This document shows, one piece after another, positions 43,568 to 52,453 of a stretch of 64,000 nucleotides of DNA. A program made the position numbers and the translations under genes. The notes beneath the pieces were generated by a model that was not told the DNA's origin, did no database searches, and worked only from the letters and a program-made list of their open reading frames with translations. Positions within the stretch are counted from its first letter, which is position 1; every line of letters starts with the position of its first letter. The DNA comes from Candidatus Methanoplasma termitum (GTDB lineage Archaea > Thermoplasmatota > Thermoplasmata > Methanomassiliicoccales > Methanomethylophilaceae), in assembly GCF_000800805.1 (NCBI RefSeq), contig NZ_CP010070.1:992001-1056000 (forward strand), given 5' to 3'.

Positions 43568-44518
43568 ATGACTCAGAATGAGAAGAATCAGTACATAGGC
43601 GATCTTCGATTGTGCCAACAAAAAAAAATTGTGTTACGACCTTTTATAAAATGGGCCGGTGGTAAAAACCAACTGCTTCCCGAAATTCAAAAAAGATACC
43701 CTAAAGAGCTCGGGAAGGACATCAATAAGTATGCCGAGCCTTTTGTCGGCGGGGGTGCAATACTATTTGATATTGTCACCAGCTATGATTTGGATAAGAT
43801 TTACATCAGTGACGTTAATAAAGAGCTTATTGCCACTTACAAAGCAATAAGAGATAATCCTGAAAAAATAATCGAGATACTCTCCGAGCTTGAGAAACAG
43901 TACCTTTCAATGGAAGAGTCGGATAGAGAGGAATTTTTTTACAAGAAACGCCAACGGTATAACGAAGTAAAGAAGGATGAAAATGCAGATGAGACAGAGT
44001 TACCAGCACTGTTTATTTTCTTAAACAGAGTTTGTTTCAATGGACTATATCGCGTAAACAGCAAAGGAGATTTTAACGTGCCTCATGGTTCCTATAAAAA
44101 TCCAAAAATATGTGACAAAGACAATCTAAAAAATATTTCTTCTAGTTTGAAAAATATTGAGATTGTTTGCGGAGAATATGACCTTTCCAAAGATTTCATC
44201 GATGAGCACACTTTCGTTTATTTTGACCCGCCTTACAGGCCGATAAATCAAACATCGTCTTTTACCTCATACACAGACTGCTCTTTCAACGATGATGACC
44301 AAAAAGGGCTGGCTGATTATGCAAAGGTTCTCTCAGAAAAGGGAGCTAAAGTCATGGTAAGCAACTCTGATCCTAAGAACTATTCTGATGATGGTTTCTT
44401 TGATGAGCTTTATTCAGACTTTAATATCGAACGTATTCCTGCTACTAGAATGATTAATTCCAACGCAGAAAAAAGAGGAAAAATAAATGAGTTGTTGATC
44501 ACAAACTACAAGGTTTGA
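43568..44518 (+). CDS. Dam/DpnM-type DNA adenine methyltransferase
   Basis: The 316-residue alpha-class N6-adenine methylase has FIKWAGGKNQLLPEI, the SAM motif AEPFVGGGAILF, VFLNRVCFNGLYRVN-type region and catalytic DPPYRP. It methylates GATC in the DpnII/Dam family. The start MTQNEK is chosen because the longer frame runs back through the tRNA-Val gene. Confidence 0.9.
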   Translation: MTQNEKNQYIGDLRLCQQKKIVLRPFIKWAGGKNQLLPEIQKRYPKELGKDINKYAEPFVGGGAILFDIVTSYDLDKIYISDVNKELIATYKAIRDNPEKIIEILSELEKQYLSMEESDREEFFYKKRQRYNEVKKDENADETELPALFIFLNRVCFNGLYRVNSKGDFNVPHGSYKNPKICDKDNLKNISSSLKNIEIVCGEYDLSKDFIDEHTFVYFDPPYRPINQTSSFTSYTDCSFNDDDQKGLADYAKVLSEKGAKVMVSNSDPKNYSDDGFFDELYSDFNIERIPATRMINSNAEKRGKINELLITNYKV

Positions 44519-44527
44519 GATTAAGCA

Positions 44528-45610
44528 TCATTCAAAAAAGGATCTGCTGCTGTTTTTAAGTGCACCCTCCCCCTTGTTCAACTTCCTAAACACGAACAAA
44601 TGCTCATGCATTGTGAGCAAGAAACTTGAATTGGAATATTTTCCAAGGTTTCTATCGCTTTCACAATTCCACTCTTTTTTTATTATATCCTCTTTAAGGA
44701 CAAATCCTTCTTTCAGGAAATCGAACATAAGTCTCGCTGTTATCGGGACGAAGTGGCTTCTGTTGTGAGTGTCACCCATTAATATTGAGCAGTATGCCCC
44801 AGGCTTCAAGACCCTGTGGAATTCTTTGATCGCCTTTTTGAATTCTGAGAAAAATACATCGTAGTCATTAATCTGAGAAAGATCCCCATCAACTGATGGC
44901 GCATACTTTATTATGTTCGCATAAGGAGGATGAGTTGCGATTAGATCTATTGACTCGTCAGCGATCTTGTCCAAGTTTCTAACATCCCCGATAAATGTTC
45001 TATGAACAGTTTTTGGAATTTGTTTTTTCATTGATTCTGGGAGTTCGAGTCTGTTTCTTGTAATAGAAATTGCTCCTTGGTTGATATCGATTGATATCGA
45101 GTTTCTTCCAGTGAGCATACATTCAACCGGCGTTGTTCCGCCACCCACCATAGGATCAAGTACAAGATCTCCTGGTTTAGAATAAAGTTCAATAATATTT
45201 CTCACAACGCGCGGAGACCAATTACCGCGATATTGTGGCGTATGTGATGCCCAATCGCCGCGGTCGGGGAAACTCCAAACTGTTGTTCGTTCTAATTTGA
45301 AATCTGATGGTTGAATCCCCGAGATTTTTCCTTTTTTGTAAATTTCCCAAGGAACGATCTTTTTGTTTTCAACCACCACGTCTTCTGCCTTTGAATCGAG
45401 TATCTCTATCATAGGCTGGTATACTATATCCTTTGAAATATAAAGGTATAGACTACATGTAGTAACGTAGCCGAATCCCGGCAACTTCATTATATCAAAA
45501 AAGTCTGAATTCCTCAGATCTTCTATGGTATTGTAGCCTGCTTCCTTTAGCATTTTCTCCTTCACAGGACCAATGCCCGGTATCCCTAAACCAACGTGCT
45601 TTTTACTCAA
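44528..45610 (-). CDS. Beta-class DNA methyltransferase with N-terminal helix-hairpin-helix
   Basis: This is a 360-residue protein. Residues 1-55 form two HhH-like motifs (GLGIPGIGPVKEKMLKEAG, DIMKLPGFG). The methylase part has LVLDPMVGGGTTPVECML (SAM site after the catalytic-first order is unclear) and THPPYANI, with the usual Asp/Ser replaced by His, then HRVLKPGAYCSILMGDTH. It could be the second methylase of the DpnII set or an independent enzyme. It is convergent with dam and divergent from the endonuclease. Confidence 0.78.
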   Translation of the reverse strand: MSKKHVGLGIPGIGPVKEKMLKEAGYNTIEDLRNSDFFDIMKLPGFGYVTTCSLYLYISKDIVYQPMIEILDSKAEDVVVENKKIVPWEIYKKGKISGIQPSDFKLERTTVWSFPDRGDWASHTPQYRGNWSPRVVRNIIELYSKPGDLVLDPMVGGGTTPVECMLTGRNSISIDINQGAISITRNRLELPESMKKQIPKTVHRTFIGDVRNLDKIADESIDLIATHPPYANIIKYAPSVDGDLSQINDYDVFFSEFKKAIKEFHRVLKPGAYCSILMGDTHNRSHFVPITARLMFDFLKEGFVLKEDIIKKEWNCESDRNLGKYSNSSFLLTMHEHLFVFRKLNKGEGALKNSSRSFFE

Positions 45611-45636
45611 TAAACAAGAATAGATCTCACTAATAA

Positions 45637-45650
45637 AATAGTATAAGTCA
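45637..45650 (+). promoter_or_regulatory. TATA box of the DpnII-like endonuclease
   Basis: AAAATAGTATAAG lies about 13-26 nt before the GTG start, consistent with leaderless transcription and with GTG as the real start. Confidence 0.45.
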
Positions 45651-45661
45651 GATAATGTCTT

Positions 45662-46522
45662 GTGACTTCAAAAAGAGACTTTGATGAATGGTTCTCTCAC
45701 TTCCGCCGTACCATCTATGGCTATAGCTATTATGTGGATTTCAACAAAGTTATTGGAAATGTTAATGCCATAAAAATAGAACTCAATCTGATGAATTCTC
45801 TGGTAGGCTCCAAAAATATAAAAGCGGATTTTATTGCATTGGCAAAAAAATATCCTGAGATATTAAAGACAATACCAGTTCTTATTGCAGTAAGAGAGAA
45901 AGAAATTGAGATAATGGATGAGCAAGCGAAAAACATTACTTATGATTTCAACAAAAGAAACCTCTCAGCGGAAGATTATTCGGTTTTTCTTGAGAAAACT
46001 GGATTGTTCGATTTGATTTCCAAGCACATAATTTCAAATCTCAATGATTATGTGACAGGTGTTGAAACCGGATTAGATTCTAACGCCAGAAAAAACCGTG
46101 GCGGCTCTGCGATGGAGAATCTGGTAGAAAAATATCTGAAGGCGTCTGGGTGTGAATATTACGTGCAGATGTCTGCTTCAACCATTAACAAAAAATGGGG
46201 GATTAATATATCCGGGCTTTCCACAGATAGCAAAGCAGAGAAAAAATTTGATTTTGTTGTGAAACACAGGAATGAAGTGTTCGGTATCGAGGTTAACTTC
46301 TATGCCAGCGGAGGTTCTAAATTGAATGAGACCGCCCGCAGTTACAAAATGGTGGCTGCCGAATCTAAACAGATTGACAGGTTCAACTTCATATGGGTCA
46401 CAGATGGTGGTGGCTGGCACAGTGCCAGAAATAACCTTAAGGAGACTTTTGAGACGATGGAACACATTTATTCAATTGCAGATCTGGAGAATGGTGTATT
46501 GAACGCTTTGTTCAAACCGTGA
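45662..46522 (+). CDS. DpnII/MboI-type restriction endonuclease (GATC)
   Basis: The 286-residue DpnII-family enzyme starts with GTG. Family blocks: ETGLDSNARKNRGGSAMENL, then KKFDFVVKHRNEVFGIEVNF (PD-(D/E)xK-like core), SGGSKLNETARSYK and FIWVTDGGGWHSARNNL. It is expected to cut unmethylated GATC and pairs with the Dam-type methylase 1.1 kb upstream. Confidence 0.9.
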   Translation: MTSKRDFDEWFSHFRRTIYGYSYYVDFNKVIGNVNAIKIELNLMNSLVGSKNIKADFIALAKKYPEILKTIPVLIAVREKEIEIMDEQAKNITYDFNKRNLSAEDYSVFLEKTGLFDLISKHIISNLNDYVTGVETGLDSNARKNRGGSAMENLVEKYLKASGCEYYVQMSASTINKKWGINISGLSTDSKAEKKFDFVVKHRNEVFGIEVNFYASGGSKLNETARSYKMVAAESKQIDRFNFIWVTDGGGWHSARNNLKETFETMEHIYSIADLENGVLNALFKP

Positions 46523-46559
46523 ACAAAGACTTGTTTCCTTGGATCTATTGAAAATAATC

Positions 46560-46976
46560 TTACAGATTAGCCTCCGACAGAATATCGCCCATTATCTCTG
46601 ATAGTGCTGCGCTGATATCAACCTCATCATCGTGCAATTTGTAAAGCCAATCTATTCCATAGTTTGCATAACCTTCGCAGATCTTAACTATTTCTTTCAT
46701 ATCTTTGAGCACTTCTAGCCCGCCCATGGAAAGTGCAATGGCTTTCATTATCCAAAGTCTTCCTTTTTCATCTCTGCTGAGCGTACTTAATACAAACAGA
46801 TCTTGTTTGGGCGTTGCCAATGTTACACTCTTTTTGTAATAGTAACCGATTGCAGCTGCTGCAACAAACACATCCGTCTTTGAATGCTTATAGAATGGAC
46901 TGTTAACGTCATCTACTATTGCATCATAAAGGTGGCTTTTTTCTTTCTCTATGGTTCCTCTGACATCTTCACTCAT
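46560..46976 (-). CDS. Unrecognised 138-residue protein, last gene of the SMC/PLD-helicase operon
   Basis: The all-helical acidic product has TDVFVAAAAIGYYYKKSV, then DLFVLSTLSRDEKGRLWIMK and IMGDILSEA. No signal peptide or known catalytic motif. It overlaps the DndD-like gene by 8 bp (start ATG inside the stop region), so it is surely part of that operon. It is not DndE by sequence. Confidence 0.65.
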   Translation of the reverse strand: MSEDVRGTIEKEKSHLYDAIVDDVNSPFYKHSKTDVFVAAAAIGYYYKKSVTLATPKQDLFVLSTLSRDEKGRLWIMKAIALSMGGLEVLKDMKEIVKICEGYANYGIDWLYKLHDDEVDISAALSEIMGDILSEANL

Positions 46977-48927
46977 AATTTACCACCTTTGAACACATTG
47001 TTTTCTCATCATATCTAATCAGATATTCTTTTCCGATGTGCGGCAATAATTTCTTTCTGACAGCAGGAGAATATTCCTTATCTGTAACAAGCATCACTAC
47101 TTGTGTGTCTTCCAAATAATGCGGCAGAGATTGTGCAATGTTTTCACTCGGCACATCAGAAATTCTACCAAGAGGAGTGTCGATTATCACTGGAACATCA
47201 TACCCGCTTACATGGTAAAGTGCGGCAGTAAACGCAAGTGCCAGCACCTGCCTTTCACCTGCAGAAATACGCCCAAGACTTTCTTTCCCATACTCATTCT
47301 TCAAGGAGATTTTATACTGGGCTCCAAGATCTTCAATATCGACACTGGAGAAGGCTTCCTTTTTCCATATCATGTTAAAGAAATAGCTACGCGTTTCATT
47401 CTCCAATCTCTTTCTGACATCATCAACGATGCTTTTCTTTACTTCATTCATGTAAGTTTCAATGGTTTTTGCATATTCCCAAACTGCATGCGCCTTTTTT
47501 TGCTCAACGCTATTCTTTGAAGATTTTGCAATCACTGCCTTTAGTTGTTCTTTGTCTCTGTGCAAGCTTGCATATTTATTACCGACAGTTCCTATTCTTA
47601 TGTTATTTTTATCTCTTTCAGATTCCAACTTTTGCCTCTCTGCATCTAATGTCCTTACTTCTTCAACGTCGCTTTTTTGGAGTGTGTGAGATATTGCATC
47701 AATGTCAGTGTTTCGTTTACTCAGATCAGAAACTAACTGTCTCTCCTTTTTGAGTAAATTCGAATACTCGGCAGTAAAATTTGTTCTTTTTAACAAATCC
47801 TCAATAACATATTTTCCATCCACGGCATCCCTTACCGTATCGTCTGGAAACACTTTGTTTAACAGTGTTTCGATAGCCACTCTATGTTCAGAGCCTTCTT
47901 CTATGCTTCTTCCACAAATACATACTCCGTTTTCAAGCAGTTCTTCGAGGAATGTATTCTTAATGTTGGGTGGCAAAACTCCTTTTTCGGTTTCACCCTC
48001 AATTAAATCTTTTGAATAACTTAACGCATGAACAGCAAAAACCACGGGCAAGCTTGACGATATTAATTCCTTTTTTGTTGTACCGACATTTTGTATTTGC
48101 CTTGCGATCCCAATTCTTTCATCCTCTAACCGGCGTCTATCTTGTTCAAGCTTGTTTATCATTGCGGGAGACTTATTCAGAAGAACTTCACGTATCTCTT
48201 CTAGTCTACTTGCGATTTTTTTATTTCTATCTACAAGTTCATCACGTTCTTTTTGGAAATTAAGCATATCTTCAGAAATCTTTTCATCTTGTTCTTGTAA
48301 CACGCCTTCTTCTGGTGACGAGAACCCCTTATATTCTTTCCAAAACGTATTTACTGTTGCCTTTATTGTTTGGATTGCACTATTGAGGACATCAATTTGA
48401 GCAATTTTCTCAACGTTTGTCTTAACCTTCGATGTGTCCATGAAATATTCATCCATTTTTTCACCATCGAAGAAAAAGAACCCGACAAGCTCCTCGGGAA
48501 TAAGATGCTTTTCGATATACCATTCGGGAGTTGGAACCTTTCTCCATCCCTTTTGACCATCGATTTCGTTTACAATGCCCGCAGTGGGGCCGTTTCTGAA
48601 CACCTTACCATTTTCTTTAACATATTCGCATTTTCTTTCAATGCTACATTCTGCTTCTTTTTCGCCCCACTTTGTTGTGACTCTGACAACTATTGTTTCC
48701 CCCTCGGATAGCGTTTTTTCAGCATGATCGTTTAGAATTCCTGTTGAGACATTGATTACTTTGTCACCATACATACACCACAAAATCGCACTCATGAGAT
48801 TGGATTTCCCGGCACCGTTTGCTCCCTGGATCATGGTGAAATTTTTCTTAGGATCGGTCGAAATCGGAATTACTGTCGTTCCCCCAAATTGTTTGAAATT
48901 CTCTATCGTAATATCAAGGAGTTTCAT
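46969..48927 (-). CDS. DndD/SMC-like ABC ATPase
   Basis: The 652-residue protein has N-terminal Walker A GANGAGKSNL (residues about 36-45) after ENFKQFGG, and FFFFDGEKMDEYF typical of DndD. Long coiled coils run at 190-270 and 370-520, with a zinc-hook-like CIC between. The C-terminal signature LGRISAGERQVLALAFTAAL and Walker B VPVIIDTPLGR complete the ATPase. DndD works in phosphorothioate modification, but DndC and DndE are absent here, so it probably acts in a distinct defence system, perhaps as a DNA sensor for the helicase. Confidence 0.8.
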   Translation of the reverse strand: MKLLDITIENFKQFGGTTVIPISTDPKKNFTMIQGANGAGKSNLMSAILWCMYGDKVINVSTGILNDHAEKTLSEGETIVVRVTTKWGEKEAECSIERKCEYVKENGKVFRNGPTAGIVNEIDGQKGWRKVPTPEWYIEKHLIPEELVGFFFFDGEKMDEYFMDTSKVKTNVEKIAQIDVLNSAIQTIKATVNTFWKEYKGFSSPEEGVLQEQDEKISEDMLNFQKERDELVDRNKKIASRLEEIREVLLNKSPAMINKLEQDRRRLEDERIGIARQIQNVGTTKKELISSSLPVVFAVHALSYSKDLIEGETEKGVLPPNIKNTFLEELLENGVCICGRSIEEGSEHRVAIETLLNKVFPDDTVRDAVDGKYVIEDLLKRTNFTAEYSNLLKKERQLVSDLSKRNTDIDAISHTLQKSDVEEVRTLDAERQKLESERDKNNIRIGTVGNKYASLHRDKEQLKAVIAKSSKNSVEQKKAHAVWEYAKTIETYMNEVKKSIVDDVRKRLENETRSYFFNMIWKKEAFSSVDIEDLGAQYKISLKNEYGKESLGRISAGERQVLALAFTAALYHVSGYDVPVIIDTPLGRISDVPSENIAQSLPHYLEDTQVVMLVTDKEYSPAVRKKLLPHIGKEYLIRYDEKTMCSKVVNYE

Positions 48928-49105
48928 TTTTATACCCCTTTTTAATAGTGTCCTTACACCTATTGATCTTCAAGGTTTTCACTTCCGTACCGTTTCCTAG
49001 TTCGACCTCTGCCTTGAAAATACTTTTCAATGCCTCTTTTGTAGCATTGCTTGCATCTAATCCATCTATTCCAGTCATTACCAGTGAATTTTTAACGCGA
49101 CTCAT
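48914..49105 (-). CDS. 63-residue protein between PLD-helicase and DndD-like genes
   Basis: The product MSRVKNSLVMTGIDGLDASN... is small and basic, with an LSMT-like strand and a Lys-rich tail. It overlaps the helicase by 14 bp and the ATPase by 14 bp, in different frames, so conservation of the overlaps rather than homology supports it. Role unknown, perhaps a structural adaptor. Confidence 0.6.
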   Translation of the reverse strand: MSRVKNSLVMTGIDGLDASNATKEALKSIFKAEVELGNGTEVKTLKINRCKDTIKKGYKNETP

Positions 49106-51248
49106 TACAATCACCCAATACAATTCCTCTTTTTTCAGCTTCTTTTTTGATGGCCGTCATGCTTTCACTATGGTTCATTGAATATATTGAAAATTCACAA
49201 AACCTTCTAAATTCTTTGTTAAAAATATCAGATTCAGCATCACGATACTTTCCAGATTCTTCACCGGGGATGACGATGAAGTCAAAGATGTTTGCATGTG
49301 TTTTTTCTGACTTTGTTTTCTCATTGAAATATCTTCTCAACACCCGGCCTCTTCTTTGGATATATTCTCTGGGATTTCCAGTGCTTGCCATAATTATTGC
49401 ATTTTCCGTAGAAGGAACATCCACTCCTTCGTCTAAACATTTTATTGCAACAAGGGCCCTAAGATCTCCATTACTGAATAGTTTGAGAATCTCTTTTCTT
49501 TCGGCGTGCTGTTCACTTGATGTGAAACGCCTGCACACAATATTGTCTTGATTCAGTATAGTTATTATTCTTTCTGTGTACGTGATGTTATCGTCATCAC
49601 TTCCATCAGAACAATAAACTATGCAATGATTTAAGAACCCTTTCTTATTCCATTCTTCGAGGTTTTCACCGAATGCAGTCACTTTTGCTGCAGCTCGTTT
49701 TACTATTCTGGATCTATTTATGCGCAGTTGCTCCAACGCTTTTTTTGCGGATTCACTCATCTCTTCTTTTGGATCAGCGCCTGCATATTTTGCGATTTTT
49801 TTAGTAAGTTCCGCATACTCTCCCAGTTCTTCTGGGTTGCATGAAACAAAAATTGGGTAGTAGTTATATGGCGTTAGATAAGACTTTCCAGTATCTGGAT
49901 TAATTGTTTTGATTGCTTTCTCCAAAGAAAAGTCAAAGACACTCCCACCAAAATAATCAACTATTGCCTCGCTTCCTTCATCATCAAAATACCTAGTCGG
50001 TGTCGCACTTAAACCGAGCCTATAACTATAATCCTCTGATAACCCTTCACGATATTTGGTAGCTCCTGCATTATGAACCTCATCACCTATGATTATCTTC
50101 CTTATTTTGAGGCTTCCAATCATCTCTGCAATTGCTCTGGTAGCAAGCGTATCATATGTTGTTAACACAATTAAATTATCAATAACTCCAAACTTCAGAA
50201 GATTTACCGATTCTCTTAGGATTGGTTTCCATACTTTAGAACTGTCAAAAGCCTGTACTATATTCAAATCATCCTTGAAACTGTCAAATGTATCTCTAAT
50301 CGTAACATCCCACTGTGGAATCAGATGTTGAAATGGCACCGCGACTATCAAAATAAATTTGGAAATATTGTTCTTTGCTAATATTTGCTTAACGGCGTTT
50401 GTTGCTGCATAAGTTTTACCCGTCCCGGTGGCCATGCTGAATATTCCAATTCCGTTGTTTTTGATCCAGCTATCGATGGCTTTTTGCTGATAATCCCTCA
50501 GTCTATTTTTTCCTGTTGCTTTTTTCTTAAATATATGAAGATCCAACACACTTTTCGGTACGAGCTCAATCCATTGATTTTTTAATGCCAAAGGAAAAGG
50601 TACAGTCTTTTTTCGTACGTCGGTTCCGTAATTCCAATATCTCTCAAACCGCTCTATGCGATTTTTAATACGATTGTCATCCCCTCGCCAATCACAATAA
50701 ACATCAAAATCTTCAATATTAACAGATAAAGCTGCCCCTGTTGCATTAATTGATCCAGAAAACGCAACAGTGTTTTTTCCATCTTTCAGTATTCCGTATT
50801 TATTATGAAAAATACCTTCCTTATCCACTGATGAACGAACTCGCCCTTCATCGTCAACTAACAACACAATTCTGATCTCCAAAAATCCATTTGCGACCAT
50901 CCAACCCAGCGCTTGAGTGCCGTCGTTTTCGATCTCTTTCGAAGTCAGGGTTTTTGCCAGCACGACCCCTAATTGTTCGCTCAGCGCATCAGGATTATTC
51001 ATTGCTTTATCGAGTATTTCAGCATCTTCCTTACTTAGGATCGGAGATGTTAACAGTCTCATTTTCCCTTTATTGGCTATAAAATTAGCAATGCCCTGTG
51101 CAGATGCTGAAAGAGATGAAGAAGTGAAAAACCCAGATTGCCTGTCATATTCTAAAGCTGCACTCAGTGCGGGCTCAAAAAACTCAATAACTATATCATT
51201 AAAGTTTGAATCGTAGGATTCTTTAAAATCTATTTCTTTTAGCCCCAT
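49092..51248 (-). CDS. PLD-nuclease-domain SF2 helicase
   Basis: The 718-residue protein has an N-terminal phospholipase-D-like domain with one HxK motif (FHNKYGILKDGKNTVAFSGS, residues about 147-166) and possible S-x-N-x-T companion. The SF2 helicase core: RDYQQKAIDSW, Walker A MATGTGKTYA, DEVHNAG (DExH), LSATPTRYF, ALVAIKCLDEGVDVPS and QRRGRVLRR. It likely unwinds and cuts foreign DNA. Its stop overlaps the next small gene. Confidence 0.85.
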   Translation of the reverse strand: MGLKEIDFKESYDSNFNDIVIEFFEPALSAALEYDRQSGFFTSSSLSASAQGIANFIANKGKMRLLTSPILSKEDAEILDKAMNNPDALSEQLGVVLAKTLTSKEIENDGTQALGWMVANGFLEIRIVLLVDDEGRVRSSVDKEGIFHNKYGILKDGKNTVAFSGSINATGAALSVNIEDFDVYCDWRGDDNRIKNRIERFERYWNYGTDVRKKTVPFPLALKNQWIELVPKSVLDLHIFKKKATGKNRLRDYQQKAIDSWIKNNGIGIFSMATGTGKTYAATNAVKQILAKNNISKFILIVAVPFQHLIPQWDVTIRDTFDSFKDDLNIVQAFDSSKVWKPILRESVNLLKFGVIDNLIVLTTYDTLATRAIAEMIGSLKIRKIIIGDEVHNAGATKYREGLSEDYSYRLGLSATPTRYFDDEGSEAIVDYFGGSVFDFSLEKAIKTINPDTGKSYLTPYNYYPIFVSCNPEELGEYAELTKKIAKYAGADPKEEMSESAKKALEQLRINRSRIVKRAAAKVTAFGENLEEWNKKGFLNHCIVYCSDGSDDDNITYTERIITILNQDNIVCRRFTSSEQHAERKEILKLFSNGDLRALVAIKCLDEGVDVPSTENAIIMASTGNPREYIQRRGRVLRRYFNEKTKSEKTHANIFDFIVIPGEESGKYRDAESDIFNKEFRRFCEFSIYSMNHSESMTAIKKEAEKRGIVLGDCNESR

Positions 51249-51330
51249 TAGTTCTACCTATCAGAAAAAAGATCTCTTACCCTGATAAAAATATAGTGAT
51301 CCAGACTGAAACAAATCTGATCGTTCTTGT

Positions 51331-52449
51331 TTAGAGTATAACTATATTTTCACTCAAAACAACATCTCTCTGTTTCTTCTTCCCAAGTATTTCCTGTATC
51401 TTGGAACTGTGAAGCCCTTTGATCTTCTCAACCTCATCAGAGTTATAGTTGGGAGTCCCTTTGGCAATGATCACATCACCGCAAACGATATCCACGATCT
51501 CTCCGCTTGAGAAATGCCCCGACACTCCCACTACTCCCGCCGGCAGCAGGGACTTGTGATCTCTTATCGCCCTTTCCGCCCCTTCGTCAACAAAGATCGT
51601 TCCCTGCGATCTCGCTGATTTCAGCCACCTTCTCTTTTTCGATATCTGGGTATCTGAAATAAAGATGGTTCCGATATCCTCTCCCCTGACAGACTTCAGC
51701 ACAGCCTCGTCGATCGAACTCAGAATGATCATCATCCTGCAGCCCGCATCCTTGCATATCTCCGCCGCTCTGATCTTCGTCCTCATCCCGCCGACGCCCA
51801 TCCCGCTCACCGAGTCCCCCGCCATCTCTCTGATCTCCGGCGTGATCTCTTCAACAACGGAAATGAACTTAGCATCCTTGTGGATGTTCGGGTTCTTGTC
51901 GTACAATCCGTCCACATCCGACATTATTATCAGAAGGTCCGCATCCACTCTGCTCGCCAACACAGCGGACAATGTATCGTTGTCCCCGAACACCGCTCCT
52001 ATCTCCTTGATGGAAACAGCGTCATTCTCATTGAAGATCGGAACTACATTATGCTTTAGAAGCGAATCAATGGTATTATTCAAATTAAGAACACTATCTC
52101 TATCAGAATAGATATCCATCGTCAGAAGTATCTGAGCAACGATTATCCCCTGTTTCTGGAAACTCTCTATCCACTTCTGCATCAGTATGCTCTGACCCAC
52201 CGACGAAGCGGCCTGCCTTATCGGAATGTCGTTCGGATTCGGTTTAACTCCCATCACCTTGAGCCCGATCCCGATCGCTCCCGACGTAACGATGAGAACT
52301 TCCTTCCCTTGATCCTTGAGCGCCTTCACCTGCTCCGCGATGGAATCCATCATATCCTTGGAAGCGGTCGAACTTCCTTTGGTGATGGTTGTTGTTCCTA
52401 CCTTAATGACGATCCTTTCGACATCTCCGAGGAGTTCTTTTCTTCCCAT
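51331..52449 (-). CDS. proB: Glutamate 5-kinase with PUA domain
   Basis: The 372-residue kinase has VIKVGTTTITKGSS, IVTSGAIGIG, FNENDAVS, DVDGLY and GGMRTKIRAA of the amino-acid-kinase fold, then a C-terminal PUA domain (from about 280; SLLPAGVVGVSGHF). It phosphorylates glutamate for proline synthesis. It follows proA by 4 bp. This bacterial-type route is patchy in archaea and suggests transfer. Confidence 0.92.
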   Translation of the reverse strand: MGRKELLGDVERIVIKVGTTTITKGSSTASKDMMDSIAEQVKALKDQGKEVLIVTSGAIGIGLKVMGVKPNPNDIPIRQAASSVGQSILMQKWIESFQKQGIIVAQILLTMDIYSDRDSVLNLNNTIDSLLKHNVVPIFNENDAVSIKEIGAVFGDNDTLSAVLASRVDADLLIIMSDVDGLYDKNPNIHKDAKFISVVEEITPEIREMAGDSVSGMGVGGMRTKIRAAEICKDAGCRMMIILSSIDEAVLKSVRGEDIGTIFISDTQISKKRRWLKSARSQGTIFVDEGAERAIRDHKSLLPAGVVGVSGHFSSGEIVDIVCGDVIIAKGTPNYNSDEVEKIKGLHSSKIQEILGKKKQRDVVLSENIVIL

Positions 52450-52453
52450 AGTA

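Noticed and set aside
46969-48927. Complete Dnd phosphorothioation system
   Set aside because: No DndC-like sulfurtransferase, DndB or DndE is present in the window; only the DndD-like ATPase.
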